A stretch of DNA of 64,000 bases from Acidobacteriaceae bacterium (GTDB lineage: Bacteria > Acidobacteriota > Terriglobia > Terriglobales > Acidobacteriaceae). Below, piece by piece: positions 48,992 to 58,423 of this stretch. How positions within the stretch are numbered: the stretch's first letter is position 1; each line of letters opens with the position of its first letter. The position numbers and the translations under genes were made by a program. The notes below the pieces were generated by a model. It searched no databases and had not been told where the DNA came from. It saw only the letters and a program-made list of their open reading frames with translations. The stretch spans positions 1 to 64,000 of the forward strand of contig DAIDKP010000024.1 of the NCBI GenBank assembly GCA_027449965.1, in the 5' to 3' direction.

Positions 48992-51070
48992 TTACTGCGG
49001 ATCGTATTTGTCGAGCCAGAGAAGTTCATCCCGTAGCTTGATGTAGCCGTGCCAGGGATCGTTGCCGAGGCCGTGACCCTCACCCGGAAAGACGAGGAAA
49101 CTGTGCGGGATGCCGAGGCGCTGAAGGGCGCGTTCGAGCGTGACGCCTTCGAGGTAGCTGACACGCACGTCGTGGTTGCCCTGGACGATGTGGGTGGGCG
49201 TGCGGACGCGATCCATGCGGAAGAGCGCGGCCTCGGACTGATACATTGCGGGCTGCTGCCAGGGCGCTCCGCCGAGATACCAGGCGTCGTCGAAGGAGAC
49301 ATCGTCGTTGCCCCAGTTGGCGGCGTGCTCCACGGCTCCGGCGCCGGTGACGGCGGCTTTGAATCGGGTGGTGGCGGTGATGAGCCAGTTGGTCATGTAG
49401 CCGCCGTAACTGTAGCCGCCGACGGCGAGTTTGTCAGGGGCGGCGATGCCGTCGCGGACGAGCGCATCGACGCCGGAGAGGATGTCGTCGCCGGGTTTGG
49501 AGACGATGTGGGGCGCGATCTGGAGCATGAAATCGTCGCCGTAGCCGGAGGAGCCGCGATAGTTAGGCCGGAAGACGAGCCACCCGTGAGCGGCGGCCAG
49601 CGTAGCCCAGTCATACCAGTCGGCACCGAAGCGGTTGCCGTCGGCGTCGGCGGGACCGCCGTGGATGAAGGTAAGCATGCGCAGGTTTCTGGCGTTCTGC
49701 TTGCCAGGCGGGAAGATGAGCACGCCCTCAACCGAGACTCCGTCGGGCGCTTTCCAGCGGTAAGTGCGCCAGGTGGGTTGCGCGCGCTGAGCAAAGATCG
49801 GGTTGAAGTGAGTGATGGCTGTGGCCTGCTCAGGGTGAGCGGCGTCCGCGGCGACGAAGACCTGGGTGGGGACGTTGATGGCCGAGCGCTCGAAGACCAG
49901 CCCGTGGCTATGCAACGGAATCGAGGCCGAGGCAACCGACCCTTCGCCGCTGGGCAGCTCGGCGGCGCGGGTACCGATGACGTGGTACAAATGCTGCTCG
50001 GTTCCCTTCAGCCCGATGGCAACGAGCGAGCCGTCAGCAAGCTGGTCGTAGTTTTCCCATGAACCCGGGAAATCCGCACCGAGGCGGGTGACCGAACCGG
50101 TGGCAGGATCAAGCTGATACAGTCTCCCTTGTACATCGCGATAGGGACCAGAGAGCGAGCCGCCCGCAGCGTGGACGATGAAGCGGAGCACGCGGGAGTC
50201 GGCGGTCCAGTGAAGGTTGTCTTCGAGCGCCTGATTGTGGGTGAGCTGGCGCGACGCTCCACCGGAGACGGGGACGGTGAATATCTCGATCTGGCCAGGG
50301 TCTTCCATGCGGTGGCTGATCGAGTTGGTGATGTAGGCGATCAGCGCGCCGTCGGGCGAGGGGGTGATGTCGTTGATCTCCAGAGGACTCGTACTGAGGA
50401 CGCGGCTGCCCGCCGGATATACGGGTTTGGCGTCGTCGGATTTCTGCGGATGCTCGGGTGGAACGGCTCGGTTGCGCGCGAGGGCAGCGGCGAGCGGCAG
50501 AGCAAGCAGCGCGTCGCCACGCTCCTGTTCGCGCCAGCGGATAACGTCCTTCCACTCGGCTTTTTCGGCGTCCTGCTGGTCGGCGCTGATGGGCTGGCGG
50601 ATGGAGAAAAAGAGGGTCGTGCTGTCGGCGGACCAGGCGAAGCTGTGGGTGTCGGTTTTTTCGTTGTAGAGCGGCTGCGCTTCGCCGCCGGTGGCAGCGA
50701 TGATCCAGAGGCGCGTGGCGTCGCCGGCCTTGGTGTCGGCAGCAACCGGACGATCAGAGAGGAACGCGATCCATTTGCCGTCGGGACTCCAGCGCGGGTC
50801 GGAGTCCGAGGCCGCCTGGGTGAGCGCGCGGAGGCCGGAGTGAGCGGTCCAGAGCCAGAGCTGTTCGCGGAAACGATTGCCGCTCCAGTCGGGCGCTTCG
50901 GTGCCGATGACGACGGCCGAGCCGTCCGGGGATGGGCGCGCGGCGGTGATCGCGGTAGTGTTCAGGAACTCGTCGAGCGAGATGGCCGGCTGCGACGAGG
51001 CCGGAGCAGCGAGGGCAGCAGCAGACATGGCAACGACGAAAAAAGATGAAAACCATGGAAAAGAACGCAC
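48992..51070 (-). CDS. Secreted S9 family peptidase
   Basis: The 692-residue protein has a signal peptide (FFVVAMSAAALAAPASSQ), an N-terminal TolB-like propeller (RWSPDGKWIAFLSDRP, ITPSPDGALIAYITN) and a C-terminal hydrolase domain with GGYSYGGYM (serine), GNHDVRV (aspartate) and PGEGHGLG (histidine). It resembles acylaminoacyl/dipeptidyl peptidases. The GTG at 51070 has AGAGGAG just upstream. Its propeller lacks close match to the S9 protein at 24873-26969, so the two are not a recent duplication. Confidence 0.92.
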   Translation of the reverse strand: MRSFPWFSSFFVVAMSAAALAAPASSQPAISLDEFLNTTAITAARPSPDGSAVVIGTEAPDWSGNRFREQLWLWTAHSGLRALTQAASDSDPRWSPDGKWIAFLSDRPVAADTKAGDATRLWIIAATGGEAQPLYNEKTDTHSFAWSADSTTLFFSIRQPISADQQDAEKAEWKDVIRWREQERGDALLALPLAAALARNRAVPPEHPQKSDDAKPVYPAGSRVLSTSPLEINDITPSPDGALIAYITNSISHRMEDPGQIEIFTVPVSGGASRQLTHNQALEDNLHWTADSRVLRFIVHAAGGSLSGPYRDVQGRLYQLDPATGSVTRLGADFPGSWENYDQLADGSLVAIGLKGTEQHLYHVIGTRAAELPSGEGSVASASIPLHSHGLVFERSAINVPTQVFVAADAAHPEQATAITHFNPIFAQRAQPTWRTYRWKAPDGVSVEGVLIFPPGKQNARNLRMLTFIHGGPADADGNRFGADWYDWATLAAAHGWLVFRPNYRGSSGYGDDFMLQIAPHIVSKPGDDILSGVDALVRDGIAAPDKLAVGGYSYGGYMTNWLITATTRFKAAVTGAGAVEHAANWGNDDVSFDDAWYLGGAPWQQPAMYQSEAALFRMDRVRTPTHIVQGNHDVRVSYLEGVTLERALQRLGIPHSFLVFPGEGHGLGNDPWHGYIKLRDELLWLDKYDPQ

Positions 51071-51136
51071 GAAGACTCCTCTGGAGGATAAATGCAGTGT
51101 GGGCAGGATAGACGCACAGGCGCGGATTCGTCACGC

Positions 51137-51174
51137 AAAAAAACGAGCCAGGAGATGTCTCTCCTGACTCGTTT
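51137..51174 (-). terminator. Rho-independent terminator of TonB receptor gene
   Basis: AAACGAG and CAGGAGA (51141-51155, one mismatch between them) pair with TCTCCTG and CTCGTTT (51160-51174) around a 4-base loop. On the minus strand seven T follow. It lies 28 bases after the receptor stop codon. Confidence 0.85.
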
Positions 51175-51201
51175 GTCACTGGCCTCGGCGGTGATGAGGT
51201 G

Positions 51202-54200
51202 TTAGAAGTCGTAACGCAGGCCGAACTGCATACGACGGAAGTTGCTGGCCGAGGGCAGGGTTGCGCCGTAGGCACCGAGGGTTGCACTGGCGACGCCGGC
51301 CGAGAGCGAGGCGGTGTCGAAGCGGTTGGAGTTGGTGACGTTGAAGACCTCCCAGTCAAACTTGAGCGTGCCATAGCTGGAAAGTGCCCAAACCTTGCTG
51401 AGGGTGGTATCGATGTCAAAGTAACCATCTCCACGGAAGTTGTTGCGCATGCCGGCTTCGCCGGGGTAGGGAAGGCGAACCGGGCCGTTGTTGCTCTGGT
51501 AATTTGCGCCGATGACTCCCGGGTTCTGGAAGACCTGCTCCTGACCCTGGACATAGTGCTTGTGGGTCTTCACATAGCCAGTCTGTACGGCGTAGCCTTC
51601 GAGCTGCCAGTCGGTCGACCAGCCCGGCTCATAGAGCGAGAAGGGCAGGCCGCTGGTCCAGCGGTAGAGGCCGGCGAAGGTCCATCCACCGACGAGGCTG
51701 TCTACCATCGTGTTGGCGCCACCCAGGAAGTGCTTCCCGCGACCCACCGGCAGGTCATAGACCATATCGGCGTTCACCAGGTGACGGGTGTCGAAATCCG
51801 AAGGCGCCTTGTTCAGCTTCGGGTTCCAGGAGTTCTGGATGGCTGAGCCGCCGGCGCTGTCGTTTGAAAACTCGCTGCCGCGCTCAGTGCCAGAGTTCAG
51901 ATCCAAAGACTTGGACAGCGTGTAGCTGAGATCGAAGCTGAGACCGTGCGCCGTAGGGTGACGAAGCGAAGCCTGCAGCGCGTTGTAGGAGCTGGTGCCG
52001 ATGGTGGACCAGGCGTAGAGCGAAGAGAACTGGCTCTGCCAGAACTTGCTCTGGCCATTGGCGCAGTAGCCACCATAGACACAGTAGAAGTCAATGTCGG
52101 CCAGCGAGGTCGTTTCACCATAGGTATAGCGATACGGCGCCCACTCGTTATTGTAGATACCTTCCGTAGCTGACTCACCCTGGAAGTCCAGGTTGGCCAT
52201 CTGTGGGAAGACATCTTCGAAGTACTGGATGGTCGGGACCGAGACGGGGGACGTCGCTGTTCCGTTGCCGTATCCGTAGTAGTTCGAGTAGAAGGCACCC
52301 TGATGCTCATCGACCAGCTTGGAGAGCTGCGCTCCGGCTGTAAAGTAATCTCCGCCGCCCTGCGGGTCGTTCCAATCCACCGGCTCAGCGAGATCGAGCT
52401 GCTGGAGCAGATGACGACCGAAGCGTCCGACATAAGCTTCCTCAAACAGGAATCCGCCGGGAAGTTCCCGCTGGTAAGACAGGTTGTATGCCTCGGAATA
52501 CGGCGTCTTGAGACGGTTATCCACGCCAAAGGTGATGAGGAATGCTCCAGTCGGTGGCGCATAGGGGAAAGATGCATTCTGCGCGGCAGACTGGAGTGGA
52601 ATATTTGGAAGGTTGTGCTCGCCTGTAAAACGAGGAGCCGCCTGATAGCGCGACGAGGAGGTGTAGCTGAGTACGCCCGCCTGGTTGGTGAGACTGGTCT
52701 GCAGGCCAAATGAGCCATTGGCGCTGAAGTTCTGAACGAGAGCTTCGCCGTAGTGATCGTAATAGATGCCCGCGCCGGCCCGAATGGACGTCTTCGAGTC
52801 AGGCGACCAGGCAACAGAGAAGCGGGGCGCGAAGTTGTTCTTATTTTCAGGCCAGTATCCGGGTTTACCGTTGGCCTTGCCGGCAGGCGCAAATTGGAGG
52901 AGCGGCTCGGAGATGACACCCTTTGATGCTGCGGCACCACGTTCCTTGAACCAGTCGTGGGTGTTAATGGTGGGCGCAATCTCCTGCCCATTCGTCTCGT
53001 ACGGTGTTTGCAGGAGCACATACCGCAGTCCTGCCGTCAGGGTCAGGTTTGGCAGAACCCGCCAGCTATCCATGGCATAGCCTTCATATTCGTTGGCCTT
53101 GTAGTGCCGCGGAATATATGCGCCTGTTCCCAGCAGGGTAGCCTGAGTAGGCGAGCTGACCTGGTAGTTATAGGTGTTGGTGAGCGACGGGACGGTGCCC
53201 AGAATGGTGGCGTACGCAATCTGGTAGGAGTTCTGGAAGCCAGACGCGACTGGAGCGTAGGTGCTGCCCAGGGTAGACGGACTGGGTGGATTGCCGCCCA
53301 GCCAGTAGGGGTTAGTGCTGGCGACGTTGAACGAAGCATTATCGGACGAGGTTATGTCCTGCACCAGACGCCAGTTCACGCCGACTGAGATCGTGTGGTT
53401 GCCCTTGGTGATCGTGAGGTTGTCGACAATATTATGCACAGGAACCGCGTTGATCGTATTGCGGGTCTGCGCTTCGGGCTGAGTGAGGAAACGGAAGTCC
53501 ACGTACTGACCTGATCCCAGACCCGACAAGCCGTAGCTCTCACGAACGTATCCGTAGCGAAGGTCGTTGACGATGTTGGGTGTCGGATTCCAGGTGTGCC
53601 CCAGAGCCAGACCCTTGGTGTTGTAGACCTTCTCGGTCGCCGGTGGCTGACCGGGCAGATTGGCATCTCCCGCGTAGGTGTCTTTCTGGTAGTTGCCGCG
53701 AGCGAAAAGCTGCTGCTTGCTGGTCATGTTGTAATCCAGCTTGAAGATGCTCGTGTTTTGCGTGGTCGGAATCTTGACTGGGAAGAACAGCGAGCCGCTG
53801 TTCAAACCGTCACCGCTGGCCGCACCCGTGGCGATGGGAACATTCTTGTAGTAGGAAAGAACATTCGGGTCGACGCCCGGACCCCAGGGGCAGACGGTCG
53901 AGCCGTTGAAGTCGCTGGTGGTGCAACCCGCGTCGAGCGTGGCGATATTGGCCGTGGTGAGCGTGTCGTTGTTGCCCTGCGCATCCTGATACATCACGGT
54001 GCCGTTCTGGAAGGCAGCCGTGGGGACGGTGGCTGAAGCGACGTCGTCGATAGCCTGACGCAGGCCTTCGTAGTTACCAAAGAAGAAGAGCTTGTTCTTC
54101 TTGATAGGTCCGCCGAGCGCGGCACCGAAGATGTTGCGCAGATACTTGGCCGGTACGTTAGGCTGGCCAGCGGACAACTGAGAGTTCTTCAGGAACCAGT

Positions 54201-55017
54201 TGTTGCTGACGGTGTTGGTGGGGCGGTAGTACTCGTACGCCGAGCCATGGAAGTGGTTGGTGCCGGACTTGGTGACGAGCGAGACCTGAGCACCAGAGGA
54301 GCGGCCCTCGTTGGCACTGCCGTCCGAAGTGGTGACGCGGAACTCTTCCGTCGAATCGAGCGTGGAGCGAAGGACGCCGGTGAAGGCGTAGCCGTTGATC
54401 TGGCTGTTGTCATCGAGGCCATCGAGGGTGATGTTGCCCTGGTCGGAACGGCTGCCGGAGACAGCACCCTGACGGCTGTCTGTACTCTCCTGATTGCCGG
54501 TGGCGCTGGTGCCGCCGCCCTCGCCGAGGAAGAGTACGCCGGGCTGGAGAGCAAGCAGGGAGATCGGGTCACGCCCATCCGAAGGGATCGACTGGATCAT
54601 CTCGTTGCCGATGGCGTTGCCTTCGGAGGCGTCGGTGGTATTGAGAGTCTGTGCTGAGCCACTGACGTCGACGGTGACGTTGCTGGCCTGAACGGACAAT
54701 GCAAAGTTCACGGTGGCCGGCTGATTGACAAGCAATGTGGCCGTCTTGGACTGCGCGGCAAAGCCGCTGGATGTCACCGTGATGAGGTAATTCGCAGGGG
54801 GAATCTGAGGAAACTGATAGTAGCCCGAACTATCCGAAGTGGCCGTGTAGGACTTGTTGACCGATTTGTCGAGCAACGTGACCGTTGCTCCGGGAACGAG
54901 TGCGCCAGCTTGATCCTTGATGCTGCCGCGGAGTGAGGTGGTGGCAACCTGGCCGAATGCGGAGATACTTGCGATGAGGATGCAAAGAAGCATCGCTCCC
55001 AGATGGGATCGTTTCAC
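51202..55017 (-). CDS. Oar-like TonB-dependent outer-membrane receptor
   Basis: From GTG at 55017 the protein is 1271 residues, with GGAGGAAG seven bases upstream and a signal peptide (LLCILIASISAFGQ). Residues about 20-110 form a carboxypeptidase-regulatory-like domain (LRGSIKDQAGALVPGATVTL, GYYQFPQIPPANY). The plug follows (MIQSIPSDGRDPISLLALQPGV) and then a long barrel ending MQFGLRYDF, with the C-terminal aromatic residue used by the assembly machinery. This architecture is abundant in acidobacteria and fits uptake of glycans or peptides. The longer frame to 55137 lacks a ribosome site. No ExbB/ExbD or TonB genes are in the window. Confidence 0.9.
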   Translation of the reverse strand: MKRSHLGAMLLCILIASISAFGQVATTSLRGSIKDQAGALVPGATVTLLDKSVNKSYTATSDSSGYYQFPQIPPANYLITVTSSGFAAQSKTATLLVNQPATVNFALSVQASNVTVDVSGSAQTLNTTDASEGNAIGNEMIQSIPSDGRDPISLLALQPGVLFLGEGGGTSATGNQESTDSRQGAVSGSRSDQGNITLDGLDDNSQINGYAFTGVLRSTLDSTEEFRVTTSDGSANEGRSSGAQVSLVTKSGTNHFHGSAYEYYRPTNTVSNNWFLKNSQLSAGQPNVPAKYLRNIFGAALGGPIKKNKLFFFGNYEGLRQAIDDVASATVPTAAFQNGTVMYQDAQGNNDTLTTANIATLDAGCTTSDFNGSTVCPWGPGVDPNVLSYYKNVPIATGAASGDGLNSGSLFFPVKIPTTQNTSIFKLDYNMTSKQQLFARGNYQKDTYAGDANLPGQPPATEKVYNTKGLALGHTWNPTPNIVNDLRYGYVRESYGLSGLGSGQYVDFRFLTQPEAQTRNTINAVPVHNIVDNLTITKGNHTISVGVNWRLVQDITSSDNASFNVASTNPYWLGGNPPSPSTLGSTYAPVASGFQNSYQIAYATILGTVPSLTNTYNYQVSSPTQATLLGTGAYIPRHYKANEYEGYAMDSWRVLPNLTLTAGLRYVLLQTPYETNGQEIAPTINTHDWFKERGAAASKGVISEPLLQFAPAGKANGKPGYWPENKNNFAPRFSVAWSPDSKTSIRAGAGIYYDHYGEALVQNFSANGSFGLQTSLTNQAGVLSYTSSSRYQAAPRFTGEHNLPNIPLQSAAQNASFPYAPPTGAFLITFGVDNRLKTPYSEAYNLSYQRELPGGFLFEEAYVGRFGRHLLQQLDLAEPVDWNDPQGGGDYFTAGAQLSKLVDEHQGAFYSNYYGYGNGTATSPVSVPTIQYFEDVFPQMANLDFQGESATEGIYNNEWAPYRYTYGETTSLADIDFYCVYGGYCANGQSKFWQSQFSSLYAWSTIGTSSYNALQASLRHPTAHGLSFDLSYTLSKSLDLNSGTERGSEFSNDSAGGSAIQNSWNPKLNKAPSDFDTRHLVNADMVYDLPVGRGKHFLGGANTMVDSLVGGWTFAGLYRWTSGLPFSLYEPGWSTDWQLEGYAVQTGYVKTHKHYVQGQEQVFQNPGVIGANYQSNNGPVRLPYPGEAGMRNNFRGDGYFDIDTTLSKVWALSSYGTLKFDWEVFNVTNSNRFDTASLSAGVASATLGAYGATLPSASNFRRMQFGLRYDF

Positions 55018-55166
55018 GTCTCTTCCTCCAGAAAATGTCTGCCGATGCAAAAAAGTGCGAATCGAATGCAGATGAATGAGAGCTGCAATTGAATTTCGAT
55101 AGACCGTGCTTGTGCCAGTTGGGGAAACCGGAGCCAAGCGGCCTTCCCGCTACGATGAGTGTTCCC

Positions 55167-55195
55167 ATTTTGCAATAAATTTTCCGGAGATTCAA
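55167..55195 (-). promoter_or_regulatory. Candidate promoter for TonB receptor gene
   Basis: On the minus strand TTGAAT (55195-55190) and CAAAAT (55172-55167) are spaced by 17 bases within the AT-rich stretch 55165-55212. The mRNA leader would be about 140 bases; nothing else was seen between the receptor start and 55275. Confidence 0.45.
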
Positions 55196-55275
55196 TAAAA
55201 ATTATTCCTGAGCATCCGGAATCGCGATTCTATGCGGAGAGCCGATGCGGCTGGCGCACGCAAATCCTGCAGGAG

Positions 55276-55839
55276 TCAACCGGCCCAGGCATGTCGGATT
55301 CTGTGGCAAGTAGTCTCCATATCCTCAGGCAGAATGCGGGTTTCAGCGACGGTGGTCATGAAATTGGTGTCACCCGTCCAGCGCGGAAGAACGTGCAGGT
55401 GCAAGTGTCCGGCGACACCCGCTCCGGCAGCTTCGCCCAGATTCATGCCCAGGTTGATGCCGTGCGGCCGATAGAGCCGGTGGAGGACGCGCTCCATTTT
55501 CTGGGCAAGATCGGCGATTTCATGCGCCGTGGAGACGGGCAAAGCCGCAAAACTGGCCTGATGCCCATAAGGGATGACCATGACGTGGCCGGCGGTGTAT
55601 GGGAACGCGTTGAGGCAGACAAAACACTCGTCGCCACGATGCACGATATAGGCTGCGGATTCGGCGCGCTCAGAGTCCATGCCGGAACGAATGGCAAAGT
55701 CAGCGGCTGCAATCATATTGCAGAAGACACATCCGAGGTCGCCGGCCCAATCTGCGAGCGCGGCGGGAACGCCTTTGCGCGAAGCTTGTTCCGTGCCAGT
55801 GACGTATCGATAACGCCACGGAGTCCAGAGATAATCCAT
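55276..55839 (-). CDS. HIT-family nucleotide hydrolase/transferase
   Basis: The 187-residue protein begins MDYLWTPWRYRYV, CVFCNMI follows and may bind zinc, and HLHLHVLPRW carries the HIT motif (His-x-His-x-His) whose central histidine is the nucleophile. The motif resembles Ap4A-phosphorylase/HIT proteins of actinobacteria and acidobacteria. The ATG at 55839 is chosen for its conserved N-terminus and because TATACT ends seven bases upstream; a longer frame to 55911 is less likely. It lies between the TonB receptor and the rpsA promoter. Confidence 0.88.
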   Translation of the reverse strand: MDYLWTPWRYRYVTGTEQASRKGVPAALADWAGDLGCVFCNMIAAADFAIRSGMDSERAESAAYIVHRGDECFVCLNAFPYTAGHVMVIPYGHQASFAALPVSTAHEIADLAQKMERVLHRLYRPHGINLGMNLGEAAGAGVAGHLHLHVLPRWTGDTNFMTTVAETRILPEDMETTCHRIRHAWAG

Positions 55840-55970
55840 GGAGGCCAGTATAGAGCCAGAGTGTGTTTCGTGGAGAAACCGCAATGTGGTTCGAGAGCCA
55901 TACAGATGCACTATTTACAGTGCACACCGAGGATGTTCCGCAGACGGGCTGATGATTCAATAAGATTTCA

Positions 55971-56000
55971 TTGACGATGTCTGGAGTAGGTTGCTACCAT
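55971..56000 (+). promoter_or_regulatory. Sigma-70 promoter for rpsA
   Basis: TTGACG (55971-55976) and TACCAT (55995-56000) are spaced by 18 bases. It would give a leader of about 270 bases before the rpsA start, without another gene in it. Confidence 0.55.
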
Positions 56001-56006
56001 CATAGT

Positions 56007-56279
56007 GTAGCCCTACGACCGGATTTCAGCGTATGGGCAAGGTGGTTGCCAGCGATTCTCTCCAACCCAGAATCATTCAGGTTCAACGCAAAACGAGTGA
56101 ACGATTTCATGTTCCTCGGTTCTGCTATTGAGCCGGGAAAGCTCCGGTTTGATGCTTCGGTCTGGCAGCGTTCTTCGCAGATCATTTTCAGGCAAGCGGT
56201 TTCCTGGAGTGCAGGCTGCGCGGCCAAGTCATTGCCCGTGAGGGATGGCTGGATGTAATGAAGTCCGGAGCTGGCAGTT
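56007..56279 (+). other. Long rpsA 5' leader
   Basis: About 270 bases lie between the candidate promoter and the rpsA ATG. No frame with normal codon use is present. GGAG at about nine bases before the ATG is the likely ribosome site. In other bacteria S1 represses its own translation through leader structure, and this length would allow that; no specific fold was established. Confidence 0.4.
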
Positions 56280-58259
56280 ATGGCAGACGTCCTCAATCTT
56301 GAAACCGAGAGCAAACCCCTGAATACCGAATTGGAAACCCCTGAGCTTGAACCTGTGACGGAGCAGCCTGTGCCGTCGCCCGAATCCACCGTAAACCCCG
56401 AAGTCTCTGTTGCGTCGGAACCTGATGCTCCGCACGAAGCCGAAGTCGCTGCTGCGGTTGCAGACATTGAGCAGGCCACGGCTGCTTCCGAGGCCATGCA
56501 TCCCGCAGTGCCGGCAGTCCCTGAGAAAACCCTGGAAGCTGTGCCGGAAGCAGGACATGATCCTGAGTCTGCGGCTGACTTTGCCTCGTTGCTGGAAGCC
56601 TATGAGCGTGAGCAGGCGGCAGAAGCTGCGGCTGTGGAAGCTTATGGCGACAGCATAGTGACCGGCAGAATTGCCAATCTGACCGACAAGCACGCAGTGA
56701 TCAATGTCGGGCTGAAATCCGATGGCCTGTTGCCGATTGAGCAGATTCTCGACCACAACGGTCAGCCGCGATTTCAGGCTGGCGATGTGATTGACGTGGT
56801 GATCGAACGCGAAGAGCCGGAAGGCGGCTACCTGGTCAGCTATGACAAGGCTCAGCGTCTGCGCGTGTGGGACGAGATCGAGAAAGCAGCGAACGAAAAA
56901 ACCGCTGTGATGGGAACGGTTGTGGGTCGCGTGAAGGGCGGGCTGACGGTTGATATCGGGCTGAAGGCATTTTTGCCGGGTTCTCAGCTTGAGATGCGTC
57001 CGGTGCGCAACCTGGACGGCTACATTGGCCAGCAGATACCAGTGCGCGTGATCAAGCTGAACAAGAAGCGCGGCAATGTGGTGGTGAGCCGCAAGGAGAT
57101 TCTGGAAGAAGAGCAGAATACGCGGAAGGAGCAGACGCTGGAGCACCTGAGCGAAGGCTCGGTGTTGACCGGAACGGTGAAGAACCTGACGGACTACGGC
57201 GCGTTTGTTGACCTGGGCGGCATCGATGGGTTGCTGCACATCACCGATATGAGCTGGGGGCGTTTGACGCATCCGCGAGATCTGGTGAATGTGGGCGATG
57301 AGATCCAGGTGCAGGTGTTGAAGTTTGATCGGGAGAAGCAGCGTGTTTCGCTCGGATTCAAGCAACTGACGCCGGACCCGTGGCTGGATGCAGTGGAGCG
57401 ATATCCGCTTGGCGCGCATGTCAGCGGTCGAGTACTCTCGGTCACCGACTACGGAGCGTTCATTGAACTGGAACAGGGCATTGAAGGCCTGGTACACGTA
57501 TCAGAGATGAGCTGGTCCAAGCGCATGAAGCACCCGACCAAGCTGGTGAAGCCGGGCGACGAGGTGGAATCGATCGTGCTCGCCGTGAATCCGGCGGACC
57601 GACGCATCTCCCTGGGCATGAAGCAGCTCCAGCAGAATCCGTGGGAAAATCTTACCGAGCGCTATCCGACCGGTACCGAGGTCGAGGGTCGTGTTCGCAA
57701 CCTGACCGACTTCGGCGCCTTTATCGAGATCGAAGATGGGATCGATGGGCTGGTACACGTCTCAAATCTAAGTTGGACCAAGCGCATCAAGCATCCTTCG
57801 GAAGTGCTGAAGAAGGGTGACAAGGTGAAAGCTGTGGTGCTGGGCGTGGAGCCGGAGAATCGTCGGCTTTCGCTGGGCGTTAAGCAGTTGCAGCCCGATG
57901 TGTGGGAGACGTTCTTCCGTCAGCACCGGGTCGGCGATGTGGTCCACGGCAAAGTTCTGCGTACGGCGCAGTTCGGAGCCTTTGTAGAGATCGCCGAGGG
58001 CGTGGAGGGTCTGTGTCACGTCTCCGAGGCGGTAGATGGCGAAGGACATGCGATGACCCTGGAGCAGGATCAGGAGCACGAATTCAAGATCATCAAGATG
58101 AGCGTGGAAGAGAAGAAAGTTGGACTGAGCATTCGCGCCGTTGGCGAGGAAGCCAGCCGAAGCGAGGTGGAGCACTACAAGGCTCCCACCAGTTCTTCTT
58201 CATCCAGCTCGACCACAACGCTTGGCGATCTGGTGAACTGGGCAAAGTTTCGCCGCTAA
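56280..58259 (+). CDS. rpsA: Ribosomal protein bS1 with acidic N-terminal extension
   Basis: The 659-residue protein contains six S1 RNA-binding domains beginning near residues 122, 206, 293, 377, 464 and 551, each of the last four with the pattern TDYGAF or close variants (VKNLTDYGAF, LSVTDYGAF, RNLTDFGAF, RTAQFGAF). S1 brings mRNA to the 30S subunit. The first 120 residues are an Ala/Glu/Pro-rich acidic extension that E. coli S1 lacks, and the end is Ser/Thr-rich (TSSSSSSSTTTLGDL). It stands alone, with a strong terminator 22 bases after its stop. Confidence 0.96.
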   Translation: MADVLNLETESKPLNTELETPELEPVTEQPVPSPESTVNPEVSVASEPDAPHEAEVAAAVADIEQATAASEAMHPAVPAVPEKTLEAVPEAGHDPESAADFASLLEAYEREQAAEAAAVEAYGDSIVTGRIANLTDKHAVINVGLKSDGLLPIEQILDHNGQPRFQAGDVIDVVIEREEPEGGYLVSYDKAQRLRVWDEIEKAANEKTAVMGTVVGRVKGGLTVDIGLKAFLPGSQLEMRPVRNLDGYIGQQIPVRVIKLNKKRGNVVVSRKEILEEEQNTRKEQTLEHLSEGSVLTGTVKNLTDYGAFVDLGGIDGLLHITDMSWGRLTHPRDLVNVGDEIQVQVLKFDREKQRVSLGFKQLTPDPWLDAVERYPLGAHVSGRVLSVTDYGAFIELEQGIEGLVHVSEMSWSKRMKHPTKLVKPGDEVESIVLAVNPADRRISLGMKQLQQNPWENLTERYPTGTEVEGRVRNLTDFGAFIEIEDGIDGLVHVSNLSWTKRIKHPSEVLKKGDKVKAVVLGVEPENRRLSLGVKQLQPDVWETFFRQHRVGDVVHGKVLRTAQFGAFVEIAEGVEGLCHVSEAVDGEGHAMTLEQDQEHEFKIIKMSVEEKKVGLSIRAVGEEASRSEVEHYKAPTSSSSSSSTTTLGDLVNWAKFRR

Positions 58260-58280
58260 GCAAAGGCTGGAGTAGCGACA

Positions 58281-58310
58281 GAAAGGACCGCCAAAATCGG
58301 CGGTCCTTTC
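58281..58310. terminator. Rho-independent terminator of rpsA
   Basis: GAAAGGACCGCC (58281-58292) pairs perfectly with GGCGGTCCTTTC (58299-58310) around a 6-base loop. The T tract lies within the 3' arm, as in some high-GC terminators. No gene lies between rpsA and the next start at 58424. Confidence 0.82.
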
Positions 58311-58423
58311 TGTATCCGCAGATAGTTTTTTGTTCTCCTAGTGCCTGCAATATCAGAACTGAAATCGGCTACGGATGAGAACTGGCGCTTTCAACGCAAC
58401 CCGCAGATCGCCGCAAAGGATGA

